64,000 bases of DNA from Niallia circulans (lineage in GTDB: Bacteria > Bacillota > Bacilli > Bacillales > Cytobacillaceae). Position 1 is the stretch's first letter, and the number at the start of each line of letters is the position of its first letter. The stretch covers positions 2,890,001 through 2,954,000 of the forward strand of contig NZ_RIBP01000004.1 in the NCBI RefSeq assembly GCF_007273535.1, in the 5' to 3' direction. Made by a program: the position numbers and the translations under genes. The notes beneath the pieces are model-generated. The model was not told where the DNA came from and did no database searches. It saw only the letters and a list, made by a program, of their open reading frames with translations. Positions 25,063-33,443 of this stretch are shown here, piece after piece.

Positions 25063-25980
25063 TTATGGAAGGATATTTCCTGCTGCACGGAAGATGTCAT
25101 ACCATTCTTGACGCGATAAATGAATGTCGCTTGCTTTAATGCAGTCCTTCAATCTTGTTTCATTCATTGTGCCGATCACTGGCTGCATTTTTGCAGGATG
25201 GCGTAATAGCCATGCGATCGCGATTGTTGTGTTGCTGACACTGTATTTTTCAGCGATTTCATTGATTTTTTGATTCAATTCAGGGAATTTCTCGTTATCC
25301 AGGAATACTCCTTCAAAGAATCCGTATTGGAATGGAGACCATGGCTGAATTGTTATATCATGAAGTCGGCAAAAATCAAGAATTCCTCCGTCACGATTAA
25401 CTGCTGCATCATTCTCCATATTCACATTAAAGCCACTTGAAATCATCGTGGAGTTCGTGATGCTCAATTGAAGCTGGTTTGCAACAATCGGCTGTTTGAC
25501 AAACTTTTGTAATAGCTGAATTTGCATAGGGTTTTGATTGGATACACCAAAATGACGGACTTTCCCCGCGCTTTCCAGAATGTCAAAAGCCTCAGCTACT
25601 TCTTCTGGTTCAACAAGTGTATCAGGGCGGTGCAACAGAAGAACATCAAGATAGTCTGTGTTCAGCCTTTTGAGTATGTTGTCCACAGAGTCAAGAATAT
25701 GTTCTTTAGAAAAATCAAACATGCCTTTGCGAATTCCGCATTTTGATTGTAAAATGATTTTTTCGCGAACATCTGCATTCATATGTATTGCATCAGCAAA
25801 AATTTCCTCACAGCTTCCTGCACCGTATATATCAGCATGGTCAAAAAAGTTTGCACCTTGCTCTAGTGCCGTTTGTACAAAACGCTCTGCCTCTGGTTTT
25901 TCAAGTGAGTTAATGCGCATACAGCCAACCGAAACGACTGGAACTTCTAAACTGCTTGCTCCTAGCTTCATGGTTCTCAT
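25063..25980 (-). CDS. Aldo/keto reductase family oxidoreductase
   Basis: A 305-residue NADPH-dependent TIM-barrel reductase. The catalytic tetrad is visible: Asp and Tyr in FFDHADIYGAG, Lys in IILQSKCG, His in DVLLLHRPD. The C-terminal NADP-binding segment is WLLRHPAKMQPVIGTMNETRLKDC. The pattern is like E. coli YdhF and similar AKR enzymes. The physiological carbonyl is unknown. An AAAGGGGG site precedes the ATG. It is monocistronic. Confidence 0.93.
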   Translation of the reverse strand: MRTMKLGASSLEVPVVSVGCMRINSLEKPEAERFVQTALEQGANFFDHADIYGAGSCEEIFADAIHMNADVREKIILQSKCGIRKGMFDFSKEHILDSVDNILKRLNTDYLDVLLLHRPDTLVEPEEVAEAFDILESAGKVRHFGVSNQNPMQIQLLQKFVKQPIVANQLQLSITNSTMISSGFNVNMENDAAVNRDGGILDFCRLHDITIQPWSPFQYGFFEGVFLDNEKFPELNQKINEIAEKYSVSNTTIAIAWLLRHPAKMQPVIGTMNETRLKDCIKASDIHLSRQEWYDIFRAAGNILP

Positions 25981-26234
25981 GTTTTATCCCCCTTTATGGT
26001 TATCCTAAAAAATTAATCTAGGTTTTTACCTTGCTAGATGTGCAAGATTTGGCAAAATCACCTCTAAGCCTAAATTGAATTATAAATGAGAGCGATTTCA
26101 CCGTCAACTTTCAAGATTTCATGGATAAGGAAAAATAGAGACTATAGAGATACTCGTCCTGCCAAAAAAAAGCTTAAATCATACTATATTTGTGACAGGT
26201 AATGAATCGTACCGCAAGTAGAGGAGGAAATACC

Positions 26235-27380
26235 ATGAAGAATATAACACTTTGCATGATTGTCAAAAATGAGTCCCGGATTATAGAAAGATGTCTCGAT
26301 TCTGCCGCTCCCATTATTGATTGTTTATCGATTTGTGACACAGGCTCAACAGACGGCACTGTTCAAATAATTAAAAACTGGGCGAATGTTAATGGCAAGA
26401 ACTGCACGGTGCATCATACTCCATTTCAGAATTTTGGATATAATAGAACACTGTCTGTTAAGCTTGCCCAACAGACATATCCTGATTCCGATTATATCCT
26501 TTTACTCGATGCAGACATGATTTTGCAAGTAGAGGCAGGTTTTACGAAAAAGGAATTAGCAGCAGATCAATATTTAGTGATGCAAATGAACAATTCCTTA
26601 AAATATTGGAATACGAGATTAGTTAGTGCAAGGAAGCAATGGGAATCTGTCGGTGTGACACATGAGTATTGGGAAATGAAAAGAGATGTTTCTGAAATTG
26701 TCGAGATTGGCAAGCTGACAACCCTGTATATTCTAGATAAAGAAGATGGCGGAAGCAAACAGGATAAGTTCGAAAGAGACAAAAGATTATTAGAGGAAGC
26801 CATTAACAATAACGAAAATGACAAGCATTTGAAACAGAGATATTTATTTTATTTAGCACAAACCTACTATGATTTGCAGGAATGGGACAATGCGATTGAG
26901 GCATATCAAAAGCGCATAAAGGAAGGTGGCTGGGAGGAAGAAATCTACTATAGTATGCATAAGATAGGTCTAGCATATGAACAGCTTTCGATGTATTTTC
27001 CAGTAGGAGAAAAGGCAGACCGTTTTCTGTCGCTAGCTTTGCTTCATTTACAAAGAGCATGGGAGTTTCGGCCATCAAGAGGCGAAGCAATTTATCATCT
27101 CGCCAGAATCCATCGAGAAAATAAGCACTATCATATATGCTTGTTGTATGCAGCAGAAGGAAAAGCAATTTCCTTTCCTGTCGATGATCTGCTGTTTGTT
27201 GATTTTCCTGTTCATGACTATTTGTTTGACTATGAGCTAGCGATAGCCGCTTATTATATAGAAGAAAAAAGAGAGATTGGCTTAAAAGCATTAAACAGCT
27301 TGCTGGAAAGGCAGGATAAACTGCCGGCAAATATGCAACAGTGGTTAAGCGAAACAAATAAATTTTATCAATCCCATTAA
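26235..27380 (+). CDS. Family 2 glycosyltransferase with TPR-like C terminus
   Basis: A 381-residue protein. The GT-A nucleotide-sugar domain (1-200) has LCMIVKNESRIIERCLDS, the CDTGSTDGT motif and the metal-binding LLLDADM. The C-terminal half has helical repeat units such as YLFYLAQTYYDLQEWDNAIEAYQKR, typical of TPR. It resembles SunS-type or 'tetratricopeptide glycosyltransferase' proteins that modify peptides or proteins. No peptide substrate gene is seen beside it. ATG 26235 has GAGGAGG; the upstream ATG 26202 lacks a site. Confidence 0.9.
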   Translation: MKNITLCMIVKNESRIIERCLDSAAPIIDCLSICDTGSTDGTVQIIKNWANVNGKNCTVHHTPFQNFGYNRTLSVKLAQQTYPDSDYILLLDADMILQVEAGFTKKELAADQYLVMQMNNSLKYWNTRLVSARKQWESVGVTHEYWEMKRDVSEIVEIGKLTTLYILDKEDGGSKQDKFERDKRLLEEAINNNENDKHLKQRYLFYLAQTYYDLQEWDNAIEAYQKRIKEGGWEEEIYYSMHKIGLAYEQLSMYFPVGEKADRFLSLALLHLQRAWEFRPSRGEAIYHLARIHRENKHYHICLLYAAEGKAISFPVDDLLFVDFPVHDYLFDYELAIAAYYIEEKREIGLKALNSLLERQDKLPANMQQWLSETNKFYQSH

Positions 27381-27414
27381 AAAGACACTGCGGGAAAGTC
27401 AGTGTCTTTTTCTT
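27379..27414 (+). terminator. Intrinsic terminator of the glycosyltransferase gene
   Basis: AAAAAGACACTG/CAGTGTCTTTTT stem, 12 bp, with a short loop and T tail. Confidence 0.88.
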
Positions 27415-27489
27415 ATTTAGTAACACACAGCAGGAATTTTCCAACTGGTGTAGAAAAGAATTACATCAGTAAAGATAGGAGGAACTAGC

Positions 27490-27786
27490 ATGATTTTAGA
27501 AGCTGCTATGCTTCAAGTAAGGGAAGGAATGGAACAAAGCTTTGAACAGGCCATTAAGGATGCGTCCCAAATTATTGGTAGCATGGAAGGTTATATCGAG
27601 CATGAATTACAAAGCTGTTTGGAGGCTAAGGGGAAATATTTATTACTGGTCAGATGGAAGGAACTTGAGGATCATACGATAGGCTTTAGACAATCCGCAG
27701 AATATGAACAATGGAAGAAGCTGCTTCATCACTTTTATGAACCATTTCCGACAGTAGAGCATTTTACAAAGGTTTATCCTACATAA
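27490..27786 (+). CDS. Antibiotic biosynthesis monooxygenase (ABM)-domain protein
   Basis: A 98-residue ferredoxin-like dimeric alpha/beta barrel protein. The typical order is seen: LEAAMLQVREGMEQSFEQAIKDA, then GYIEHELQSCLEAKGKYLLLVRWKELEDHTIGFRQSAEYEQW and the C-terminal VEHFTKVY. It is like B. subtilis YqjZ. Members are cofactor-free oxygenases, haem-degrading enzymes or simply ligand-binding proteins. No haem-binding motif is evident. TAGGAGGAA precedes the ATG. Confidence 0.88.
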   Translation: MILEAAMLQVREGMEQSFEQAIKDASQIIGSMEGYIEHELQSCLEAKGKYLLLVRWKELEDHTIGFRQSAEYEQWKKLLHHFYEPFPTVEHFTKVYPT

Positions 27787-27820
27787 TTAATACTATTAGT
27801 TAAAATAAAGTCGTTAATCC

Positions 27821-27848
27821 TGCAATAACGCTGTAATAATCCTGTAAT
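27821..27848 (+). promoter_or_regulatory. Candidate WalR (YycF) box with three half-sites
   Basis: TGCAAT (27821-27826), N5, TGTAAT (27832-27837), N5, TGTAAT (27843-27848). The last two match the published WalR consensus TGTWAH-N5-TGTWAH exactly. The next gene is a secreted LysM cell-wall hydrolase, the kind of gene WalRK controls. The distance to its start (192 bases) implies a long leader. Confidence 0.6.
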
Positions 27849-28040
27849 AGTTAGAGAAAAAAGCAGTTTTTGAGGATTTTTTATTGGTAATGCCTTCCTA
27901 ACTAGACAAAACAGTCACTTATATAGCAAGCATGAATAGTGTTAGCTTCCGAATACCTAAAATTTGGTACATGTATAACTATATTACATCTGTTAATCTA
28001 CTAGAGTATTAAAAACGTAGTCTTAGGAGGCTAATCATCT

Positions 28041-28634
28041 ATGAAAAACTTAAAAAAACTTCTTGTTGTTTCAATTATTGCCCTATCTCTATTCGGGTTT
28101 AATACACAATCAAAAGCCGCTTCTAATCATGTCGTGAAAAGTGGCGAAACGTATTGGATCATTGCAAAAAATTTCGGTGTATCAGCTAACAGCATAAAAA
28201 GCGCGAATAAAGCAACAAGCAACATGATTTATACTGGTCAAACTCTTACTATTCCCGCTTCTACTATTTCCGCAGCGGATAAGGATTTAATGGCACGTCT
28301 TGTTTCAGCAGAAGCAAAAGGCGAACCATATGCAGGAAAAGTGGCAGTTGCAACGGTTATTTTGAACAGATTGGATAACGCTGATTTCCCTGACACTATT
28401 AAAGCAGTTATCTATCAAAAGGATAGCGGATATTATGCCTTTACACCAGTGCAAAACGGAACGATTAACAATGCTGCAGACGCAGATTCGAAAAAAGCAG
28501 TAACAGAAGCAATTGCATCAAGAGGTCAAAGTCAAGGTTCTTTATACTTCTATAATCCTAAAACATCAACAAGTGACTGGATTCTTTCTCGTAAAGTGAC
28601 AACGAAAATCGGGAACCATACTTTCGCTAAATAA
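28041..28634 (+). CDS. Secreted LysM cell-wall hydrolase (SleB/CwlJ-type Hydrolase_2 domain)
   Basis: A 197-residue protein. The signal peptide (1-27, cleavage near SKA-A) is followed by one LysM module (HVVKSGETYWIIAKNFGVS ... GQTLTIP, about 31-76) for peptidoglycan binding. The SleB/CwlJ catalytic domain (about 85-197) has the conserved Glu in VSAEAKGEPYAGKVAVATVILNR. Related enzymes act as cortex-lytic or vegetative muralytic enzymes. The WalR-like box upstream favours a growth-phase role. TTAGGAGG precedes the ATG. It is monocistronic. Confidence 0.92.
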   Translation: MKNLKKLLVVSIIALSLFGFNTQSKAASNHVVKSGETYWIIAKNFGVSANSIKSANKATSNMIYTGQTLTIPASTISAADKDLMARLVSAEAKGEPYAGKVAVATVILNRLDNADFPDTIKAVIYQKDSGYYAFTPVQNGTINNAADADSKKAVTEAIASRGQSQGSLYFYNPKTSTSDWILSRKVTTKIGNHTFAK

Positions 28635-28644
28635 TAGACAAAAA

Positions 28645-28680
28645 TGAGCATCACTCCATATTCGGAGTGGTGTTTTTTGT
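28645..28680 (+). terminator. Intrinsic terminator of the cell-wall hydrolase gene
   Basis: CATCACTCC/GGAGTGGTG stem followed by six T. Confidence 0.82.
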
Positions 28681-28736
28681 TCCTCTTTTTAGGATTTGCA
28701 AAACCGAAAACGCTATACAACGATTTCCACTATTTA

Positions 28737-28766
28737 TTGTGAGAATATTTTGTTGTATTCTACAAT
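28737..28766 (+). promoter_or_regulatory. Promoter of the GAF-PucR regulator gene
   Basis: TTGTGA (28737-28742), 18-base spacer, TACAAT (28761-28766). The -10 box overlaps a small inverted repeat TTGTA/TACAA (28753-28765), possibly used for autoregulation. Confidence 0.5.
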
Positions 28767-28803
28767 ATATAGACTGAAATAGTGCTGGCTGGAGGAATCA
28801 TCA

Positions 28804-30576
28804 TTGAATAAAGATAAACAACTTATGAGTTTGATTAATGCTGCTCAAGCACTTACCTCTACATTGGATTTAGATGAGGTACTGCAGCAATTAATAAATG
28901 AGACGTTAAATGTAATAGATGGAGCGGATGCGATTCTGCTGTTTGTGTATGACAAGCGCTCAGGCAAACTTGTCGCAAAAAACGGTGTTGGTGTTGAGCT
29001 TTCGTATTTGCAGGAAATAAAGCTACACCCTGGTGAAGGGATGACAGGCAAAACCTTTTTGAGTAAAAAAGGACAAATATTCAGTCATGTCCAAGAAACA
29101 GAAAGAGGCATGGAAAATATAAGAGGAAATAATAAAAGTCTGTTTCAAAAGGCAGTTGGAGCTTTTCGTTATCATCCTGTCAGCACCATTTGTGCTCCCC
29201 TTCTGTCTAAAGACGAATGTATTGGCGTATTGACAATCGACAGTTTTTCAGAGGATGTGCATTTCACAGAGCATCATTTGCTTTTGTTAGAAACTTTTGC
29301 TGCTCAAGCAAGCATTGCAATTGAAAATGCGAAGTTTTTTGCTGATACAGAGCGCTCCAAAAAGATCCATGCAGAGCTAGCAACAGCGTCCATTAACCAA
29401 AAGGGATTAGCTGAGATAACTAATACCTTATCACTGCTTATTGAAGAAGAGGTGTGTGTGTACAATGAGTTTTTTGACCTTCTGTCTGCCTCTTCACCAA
29501 ACTCAGAGGAATTAGGTACAGTTAAAAAAGCAAAGATTATCACTCTTTATAAGGAAGATATGCCTAAAGACGGCAGCTTGTATTGCCAAGAAGAAAAGTT
29601 AACGCTTATCCCAATAAAAACAGATGCAAGGATTATTATTGGACTGCTAGCCATATTTAGCGACGGAGCAGATAATCTTGATACTTTAGATTTACTGGCA
29701 ATCGACCTTGCCAACAATATATTTGCACGGGAAATTATCGGCCAGGAAAGGCTGCTTTCTGACTACTATAAATATGAAGGCTATTTATTAGATCAGCTTT
29801 TAAGCCAAAGATTTGATTTCTTTTCTGGTCCGCAAAAAAACATTATTGGTCTGTCAGACAACTATCGGTATCTATGCATTAATATTCAAATTCCAAACCA
29901 GCTCCTCGAATTTGAAGAGCTGAACGTAAAAAAACAGCATTTCCACCGCTTGTTATTCCGAGAGATAAAGAAACTGAATTATAAAGTGCTCGTATCGGAA
30001 AAAAATATGGAATACGATGTGCTTGTGATGATCCATGATCGAAAAACAGAGGAGGAAATCATCGAAATATTCTACAGCTTCTTTAAAGATTTAAAGGCGA
30101 AACTAGCTGATTTAATCCATTTTGAATTTCATGTCGGCGTTGGAAGAGTATTTATGCAGATAAATGAAATTCAAAGCTCTCACCGTGAAGCAAAAATTTG
30201 CTCTGATTATATAAAAGCAAATGGCAAGGATTTACTTATCCTTTCCTATAAATCGCTTGGTATTTACCGGTTATTTATAAAACAAGACCAAGCGGAGCTT
30301 TATGAGTATGTGAATAGTACAATCGGCCTGCTTATTGAGTATGACAGGACACATAGTACGGATTTACTGTCAACGTTAACGGTTTATATGGAAAATAAAC
30401 AGAATATGACACTGACAGCAAAACAATGTTTTGTACATTTAAATACGATTAAATACAGGCTGCAAAACGTGAAGGAAATCTTGGGACTTAAAAGCTTAGA
30501 AGGCAAGGACATGTTTGAGTTGCAGCTTGCTATTTATTTGTATGAATACGTGAAAAAAGGGATTGGAAGACAGTAG
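28804..30576 (+). CDS. GAF-domain PucR/CdaR-type transcriptional regulator
   Basis: A 590-residue regulator. The N-terminal GAF domain (about 10-180) has the internal helix TLDLDEVLQQLINETL and CAPLLSKDECIGVLTIDS. A central GGDEF-like PucR linker follows, and a C-terminal PucR_2 helix-turn-helix (about 525-585) has MTLTAKQCFVHLNTIKYRLQNV. Proteins of this layout activate purine, allantoin, GABA or amino-acid catabolic genes in response to the substrate. The operon directly downstream (M20 hydrolases plus symporter) is the obvious target. TTG start with GGAGGA at seven bases. Confidence 0.9.
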   Translation: MNKDKQLMSLINAAQALTSTLDLDEVLQQLINETLNVIDGADAILLFVYDKRSGKLVAKNGVGVELSYLQEIKLHPGEGMTGKTFLSKKGQIFSHVQETERGMENIRGNNKSLFQKAVGAFRYHPVSTICAPLLSKDECIGVLTIDSFSEDVHFTEHHLLLLETFAAQASIAIENAKFFADTERSKKIHAELATASINQKGLAEITNTLSLLIEEEVCVYNEFFDLLSASSPNSEELGTVKKAKIITLYKEDMPKDGSLYCQEEKLTLIPIKTDARIIIGLLAIFSDGADNLDTLDLLAIDLANNIFAREIIGQERLLSDYYKYEGYLLDQLLSQRFDFFSGPQKNIIGLSDNYRYLCINIQIPNQLLEFEELNVKKQHFHRLLFREIKKLNYKVLVSEKNMEYDVLVMIHDRKTEEEIIEIFYSFFKDLKAKLADLIHFEFHVGVGRVFMQINEIQSSHREAKICSDYIKANGKDLLILSYKSLGIYRLFIKQDQAELYEYVNSTIGLLIEYDRTHSTDLLSTLTVYMENKQNMTLTAKQCFVHLNTIKYRLQNVKEILGLKSLEGKDMFELQLAIYLYEYVKKGIGRQ

Positions 30577-30612
30577 ACAAATGTCGAAAATCATCTAATT
30601 GAATCGACGCAC

Positions 30613-30660
30613 TATCCAAACCAGACAAAAATACCAGCGTTATTTTGTCTGGTTTGGATA
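30613..30660. promoter_or_regulatory. Perfect 18-bp inverted repeat between the regulator and its target operon
   Basis: TATCCAAACCAGACAAAA (30613-30630) is exactly complementary to 30643-30660, with a 12-base loop. It could end the regulator transcript, but only a weak T-tract (TGTTTAAAAT) follows. It also sits nine bases before a -35 box, where an activator site would lie. Confidence 0.6.
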
Positions 30661-30669
30661 TGTTTAAAA

Positions 30670-30698
30670 TTGTCTAACTATTCTAGAATTTCTAAATA
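30670..30698 (+). promoter_or_regulatory. Candidate promoter of the M20-symporter operon
   Basis: TTGTCT (30670-30675), 17 bases, TAAATA (30693-30698). The spacer contains the palindrome ATTCTAGAAT (30680-30689). Confidence 0.5.
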
Positions 30699-30725
30699 AT
30701 GATACAAATTATGAGGGGGGACAAC

Positions 30726-32030
30726 ATGGAAGCTTTAACAGCAAGAAAATTGGATGAGCTTCTTTTATCCGACTATGATCATTCCCATGACCATGGAGGA
30801 GTTAGTGGGGCAAGGCTGGCGCAAAGACTATATGAATTGTCCAAGATTGGTCTTACGGAGGAAAACGGCTCGTATCGAATCGGCTTCTCTGCAGAGGAAC
30901 AACAAGCAAAGCGGCTTGTGGCAAAGTGGATGACAGAAGCTGGTCTTGATGTCAAACAGGATGGTGCGGGTAATATTATCGGCAGATTAGCCGGTAAGCA
31001 AGCGGATCTGCCAGCAATTCTTTCTGGTTCTCATGTAGATAGTGTGCCAAATGGAGGACATTTTGATGGACCGTTAGGCGTACTTGCCGCACTTGAGGTT
31101 GTTGAGAGCTGGAAGGAAACAAACTATCTGCCAGAGCATCCATATGAAGTAGTCATCTTTTCAGATGAAGAGGGTGCACGATTTAATGGCGGTTTGACGG
31201 GAAGCAGGGCAATGGCTGGCAGCGTTGATGCCGATAAACAGCTTGGCCTTGTTGATATCGAAGGCGCAAGCTTTCAACAAGTTATCGAGAATATCGGTTT
31301 GTCCGTACCTTCCTTCTTTGAGGCTAAAAGAGACTTATCAAAAATTAAAGCATATGTCGAGGTCCATATTGAGCAAGGCAAACGACTGGAAAAAGAAAAC
31401 CTGCCTGTTGGAATTGTTTCTGGGATTGCTGGTCCGAGCTGGCTGAGAATTACATTGGCTGGTGCTGCAGGACATGCTGGCAATACACCGATGGATGACA
31501 GACAGGACGCTTTAGTGGCTGCAGGCGAATTAATTGCCGCAATACCTCATTTGCCGCCAAGTGTAAGCTCCACTGCTGTTGCGACAGTTGGTAAGTTACA
31601 AGTACATCCAAACGGTGTCAATGTTATTCCAGGTAAAGTTGAATTGTTTGTCGATATTCGCGACATCTATGAAGACAAGGTTAGTGAGCTCGTTCAGCTC
31701 ACCATTGATAAGGCCGAGGCGATTTCTGCTAAGTATGGAATTACTTTATCCTATGAACAAACCTTAAAGGTTCCGCCGATGCTTGTCCCAGATGACATGA
31801 AGGATTTGCTAACAATGTCATTGGATGAGATGGGCATAAAGCCTCTCTATCTGCCAAGCGGTGCTGGTCATGATGCGATGGTGCTCGGCACTCATATACC
31901 TGCTGCGATGATATTTGCCCGCAGCAAAAATGGAATTAGTCATAATCCTGCGGAATGGACATCATTGGATGATTGTGTACAGTCTGTTCACCTACTGAAA
32001 AAGATGCTTGAAAAGCTAGATAAAAACTAA
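30726..32030 (+). CDS. M20 Zn-dependent hydrolase, allantoate amidohydrolase/N-carbamoyl-L-amino-acid hydrolase type
   Basis: A 434-residue cytoplasmic amidohydrolase. Metal and substrate motifs in order: GSHVDSVPNGGHFDGPLGV, FSDEEGARFNGGLTGSRAMAG, YVEVHIEQGKRLE (typical of AllC/HyuC), and SGAGHDAMVL near the C terminus. Such enzymes split allantoate or N-carbamoyl amino acids, releasing CO2 and ammonia. The start is ATG 30726 after AGGGGGG; ATG 30699 lacks a site. It is the first gene of a four-gene operon. No allantoinase or urate gene is nearby, so an N-carbamoyl compound is at least as likely as allantoate. Confidence 0.9.
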   Translation: MEALTARKLDELLLSDYDHSHDHGGVSGARLAQRLYELSKIGLTEENGSYRIGFSAEEQQAKRLVAKWMTEAGLDVKQDGAGNIIGRLAGKQADLPAILSGSHVDSVPNGGHFDGPLGVLAALEVVESWKETNYLPEHPYEVVIFSDEEGARFNGGLTGSRAMAGSVDADKQLGLVDIEGASFQQVIENIGLSVPSFFEAKRDLSKIKAYVEVHIEQGKRLEKENLPVGIVSGIAGPSWLRITLAGAAGHAGNTPMDDRQDALVAAGELIAAIPHLPPSVSSTAVATVGKLQVHPNGVNVIPGKVELFVDIRDIYEDKVSELVQLTIDKAEAISAKYGITLSYEQTLKVPPMLVPDDMKDLLTMSLDEMGIKPLYLPSGAGHDAMVLGTHIPAAMIFARSKNGISHNPAEWTSLDDCVQSVHLLKKMLEKLDKN

Positions 32031-32046
32031 AAGGAGTGATGCTAAA

Positions 32047-33231
32047 ATGACAGCAACAACAAACTCGATACAAGCAGTAATCGATGCCGTAAAAGACGAG
32101 GTAATTACATATAGACGCTATCTTCATCAACATCCGGAGCTTAGCTTTGAAGAAGAAAAAACATCTCAATATATTTATGATCAGCTACAAGCATTTGGAA
32201 ATATTGAGCTAACGCGACCAACGAAAACAAGTGTTGTTGGCCGTATTATCGGTGCAGCTCCTGGTAAAGTCGTAGCAATTCGTGCAGATATGGACGCCTT
32301 GCCGATTCAGGAAGAAAACGACGTAGACTATGCTTCAACAAACCCTGGTGTGATGCACGCATGCGGTCATGATGGCCATACTGCCATGCTGCTTGGTGCA
32401 GCAAAGGTGTTATCTTCTATTAAAGATCAATTACATGGTGAAATTCGCCTCTTATTCCAACATGCTGAGGAATTGTTTCCCGGCGGTGCGGAGGAAATGG
32501 TCGAAGCAGGTGTTATGGATGGTGTAGACACAGTTATTGGCGCCCATTTATGGTCACCGCTTGAAATCGGCAAGATTGGCATTGTATATGGACCGATGAT
32601 GGCTTCACCAGATACTTTCTATCTTACTGTGAACGGCAAAGGCGGTCACGCAGCACTTCCGCATCAAACCGTTGATTCCATTGCGGTTGCCTCACAAGTA
32701 GTAACAAACCTGCAGCATATTGTTTCAAGGAACACAGATCCACTCGATAATCTTGTACTGTCTGTCACTAAATTTGTTGGTGGGACAACACATAATGTTA
32801 TTCCTGGTTCAGTAGAAATTTGCGGGACAGTGCGCAGCTTTGATCCTGATTTGCGCAAGGAAGTGCCAAAGCTGATGGAAAGAGTCATTAAAGGGATAAC
32901 AGACGCACATGGTGCAACTTATGAATTTAACTATGAGTTCGGCTACAGACCTGTCATTAATGACGCTCGTGTTACAGAAGTACTGGAAGCGACAGTTGCA
33001 GAAGTGTACGGAGTGGAAGCAATTGACAAAATGAAGCCGAATATGGGTGGCGAAGATTTTTCTGCCTTCCAGCAAGTAACAGAAGGCTCCTTCTTTTACA
33101 TCGGTGCTGGCAATCCAGAGAAGAATGCTGACTTCCCTCACCACCATGCGCGGTTTGAGATTGACGAGGAATCGCTTGAAAAGGGAGTTAACCTGTTTGT
33201 CTATAGTGCTATGAAATTACTAAAAGCCTAA
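32047..33231 (+). CDS. M20-family amidohydrolase (N-acyl-amino-acid/hippurate hydrolase type)
   Basis: A 394-residue enzyme. RRYLHQHPELSFEEEKTSQYI opens the domain. HACGHDGHTAMLLGAAK and LFQHAEELFPGGAEEMVEAG carry metal ligands and the catalytic Glu. GGHAALPHQTVDSI marks the dimerisation domain. Members remove acyl groups from amino acids. It is 16 bases after the first hydrolase gene, with AAGGAGTG as ribosome site. Two consecutive M20 enzymes suggest stepwise cleavage of one imported compound, or two related substrates. Confidence 0.92.
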   Translation: MTATTNSIQAVIDAVKDEVITYRRYLHQHPELSFEEEKTSQYIYDQLQAFGNIELTRPTKTSVVGRIIGAAPGKVVAIRADMDALPIQEENDVDYASTNPGVMHACGHDGHTAMLLGAAKVLSSIKDQLHGEIRLLFQHAEELFPGGAEEMVEAGVMDGVDTVIGAHLWSPLEIGKIGIVYGPMMASPDTFYLTVNGKGGHAALPHQTVDSIAVASQVVTNLQHIVSRNTDPLDNLVLSVTKFVGGTTHNVIPGSVEICGTVRSFDPDLRKEVPKLMERVIKGITDAHGATYEFNYEFGYRPVINDARVTEVLEATVAEVYGVEAIDKMKPNMGGEDFSAFQQVTEGSFFYIGAGNPEKNADFPHHHARFEIDEESLEKGVNLFVYSAMKLLKA

Positions 33232-33239
33232 TTAAAGGA

Positions 33240-33443
33240 GTGAACATCATGATTAAAGTATTAGCGTTGCTTCCGTTTGTTTTCATGCTTGGAGGAGCAT
33301 TTGTATTTAACCAGGTTACACCATATGTGTTAGGAATGCCGTTTTTGCTGTTTTGGTGTGTGTTATGGACAGTTCTAACATCTGTTATTATGGCAATTAT
33401 TTATAAAATCGATCCAAAAAACAAAGAAGGTGAAACAGAATGA
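33240..33443 (+). CDS. DUF3311 small membrane protein
   Basis: A 67-residue protein with two membrane helices. It is of the DUF3311 type that regularly precedes sodium:solute symporter genes in Bacillus (as yhjC before yhjB). It overlaps the symporter start by 4 bases (ATGA), so the two are coupled. It is likely an accessory subunit; the mechanism is unknown. AAAGGAGTG precedes the ATG. Confidence 0.88.
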   Translation: MNIMIKVLALLPFVFMLGGAFVFNQVTPYVLGMPFLLFWCVLWTVLTSVIMAIIYKIDPKNKEGETE

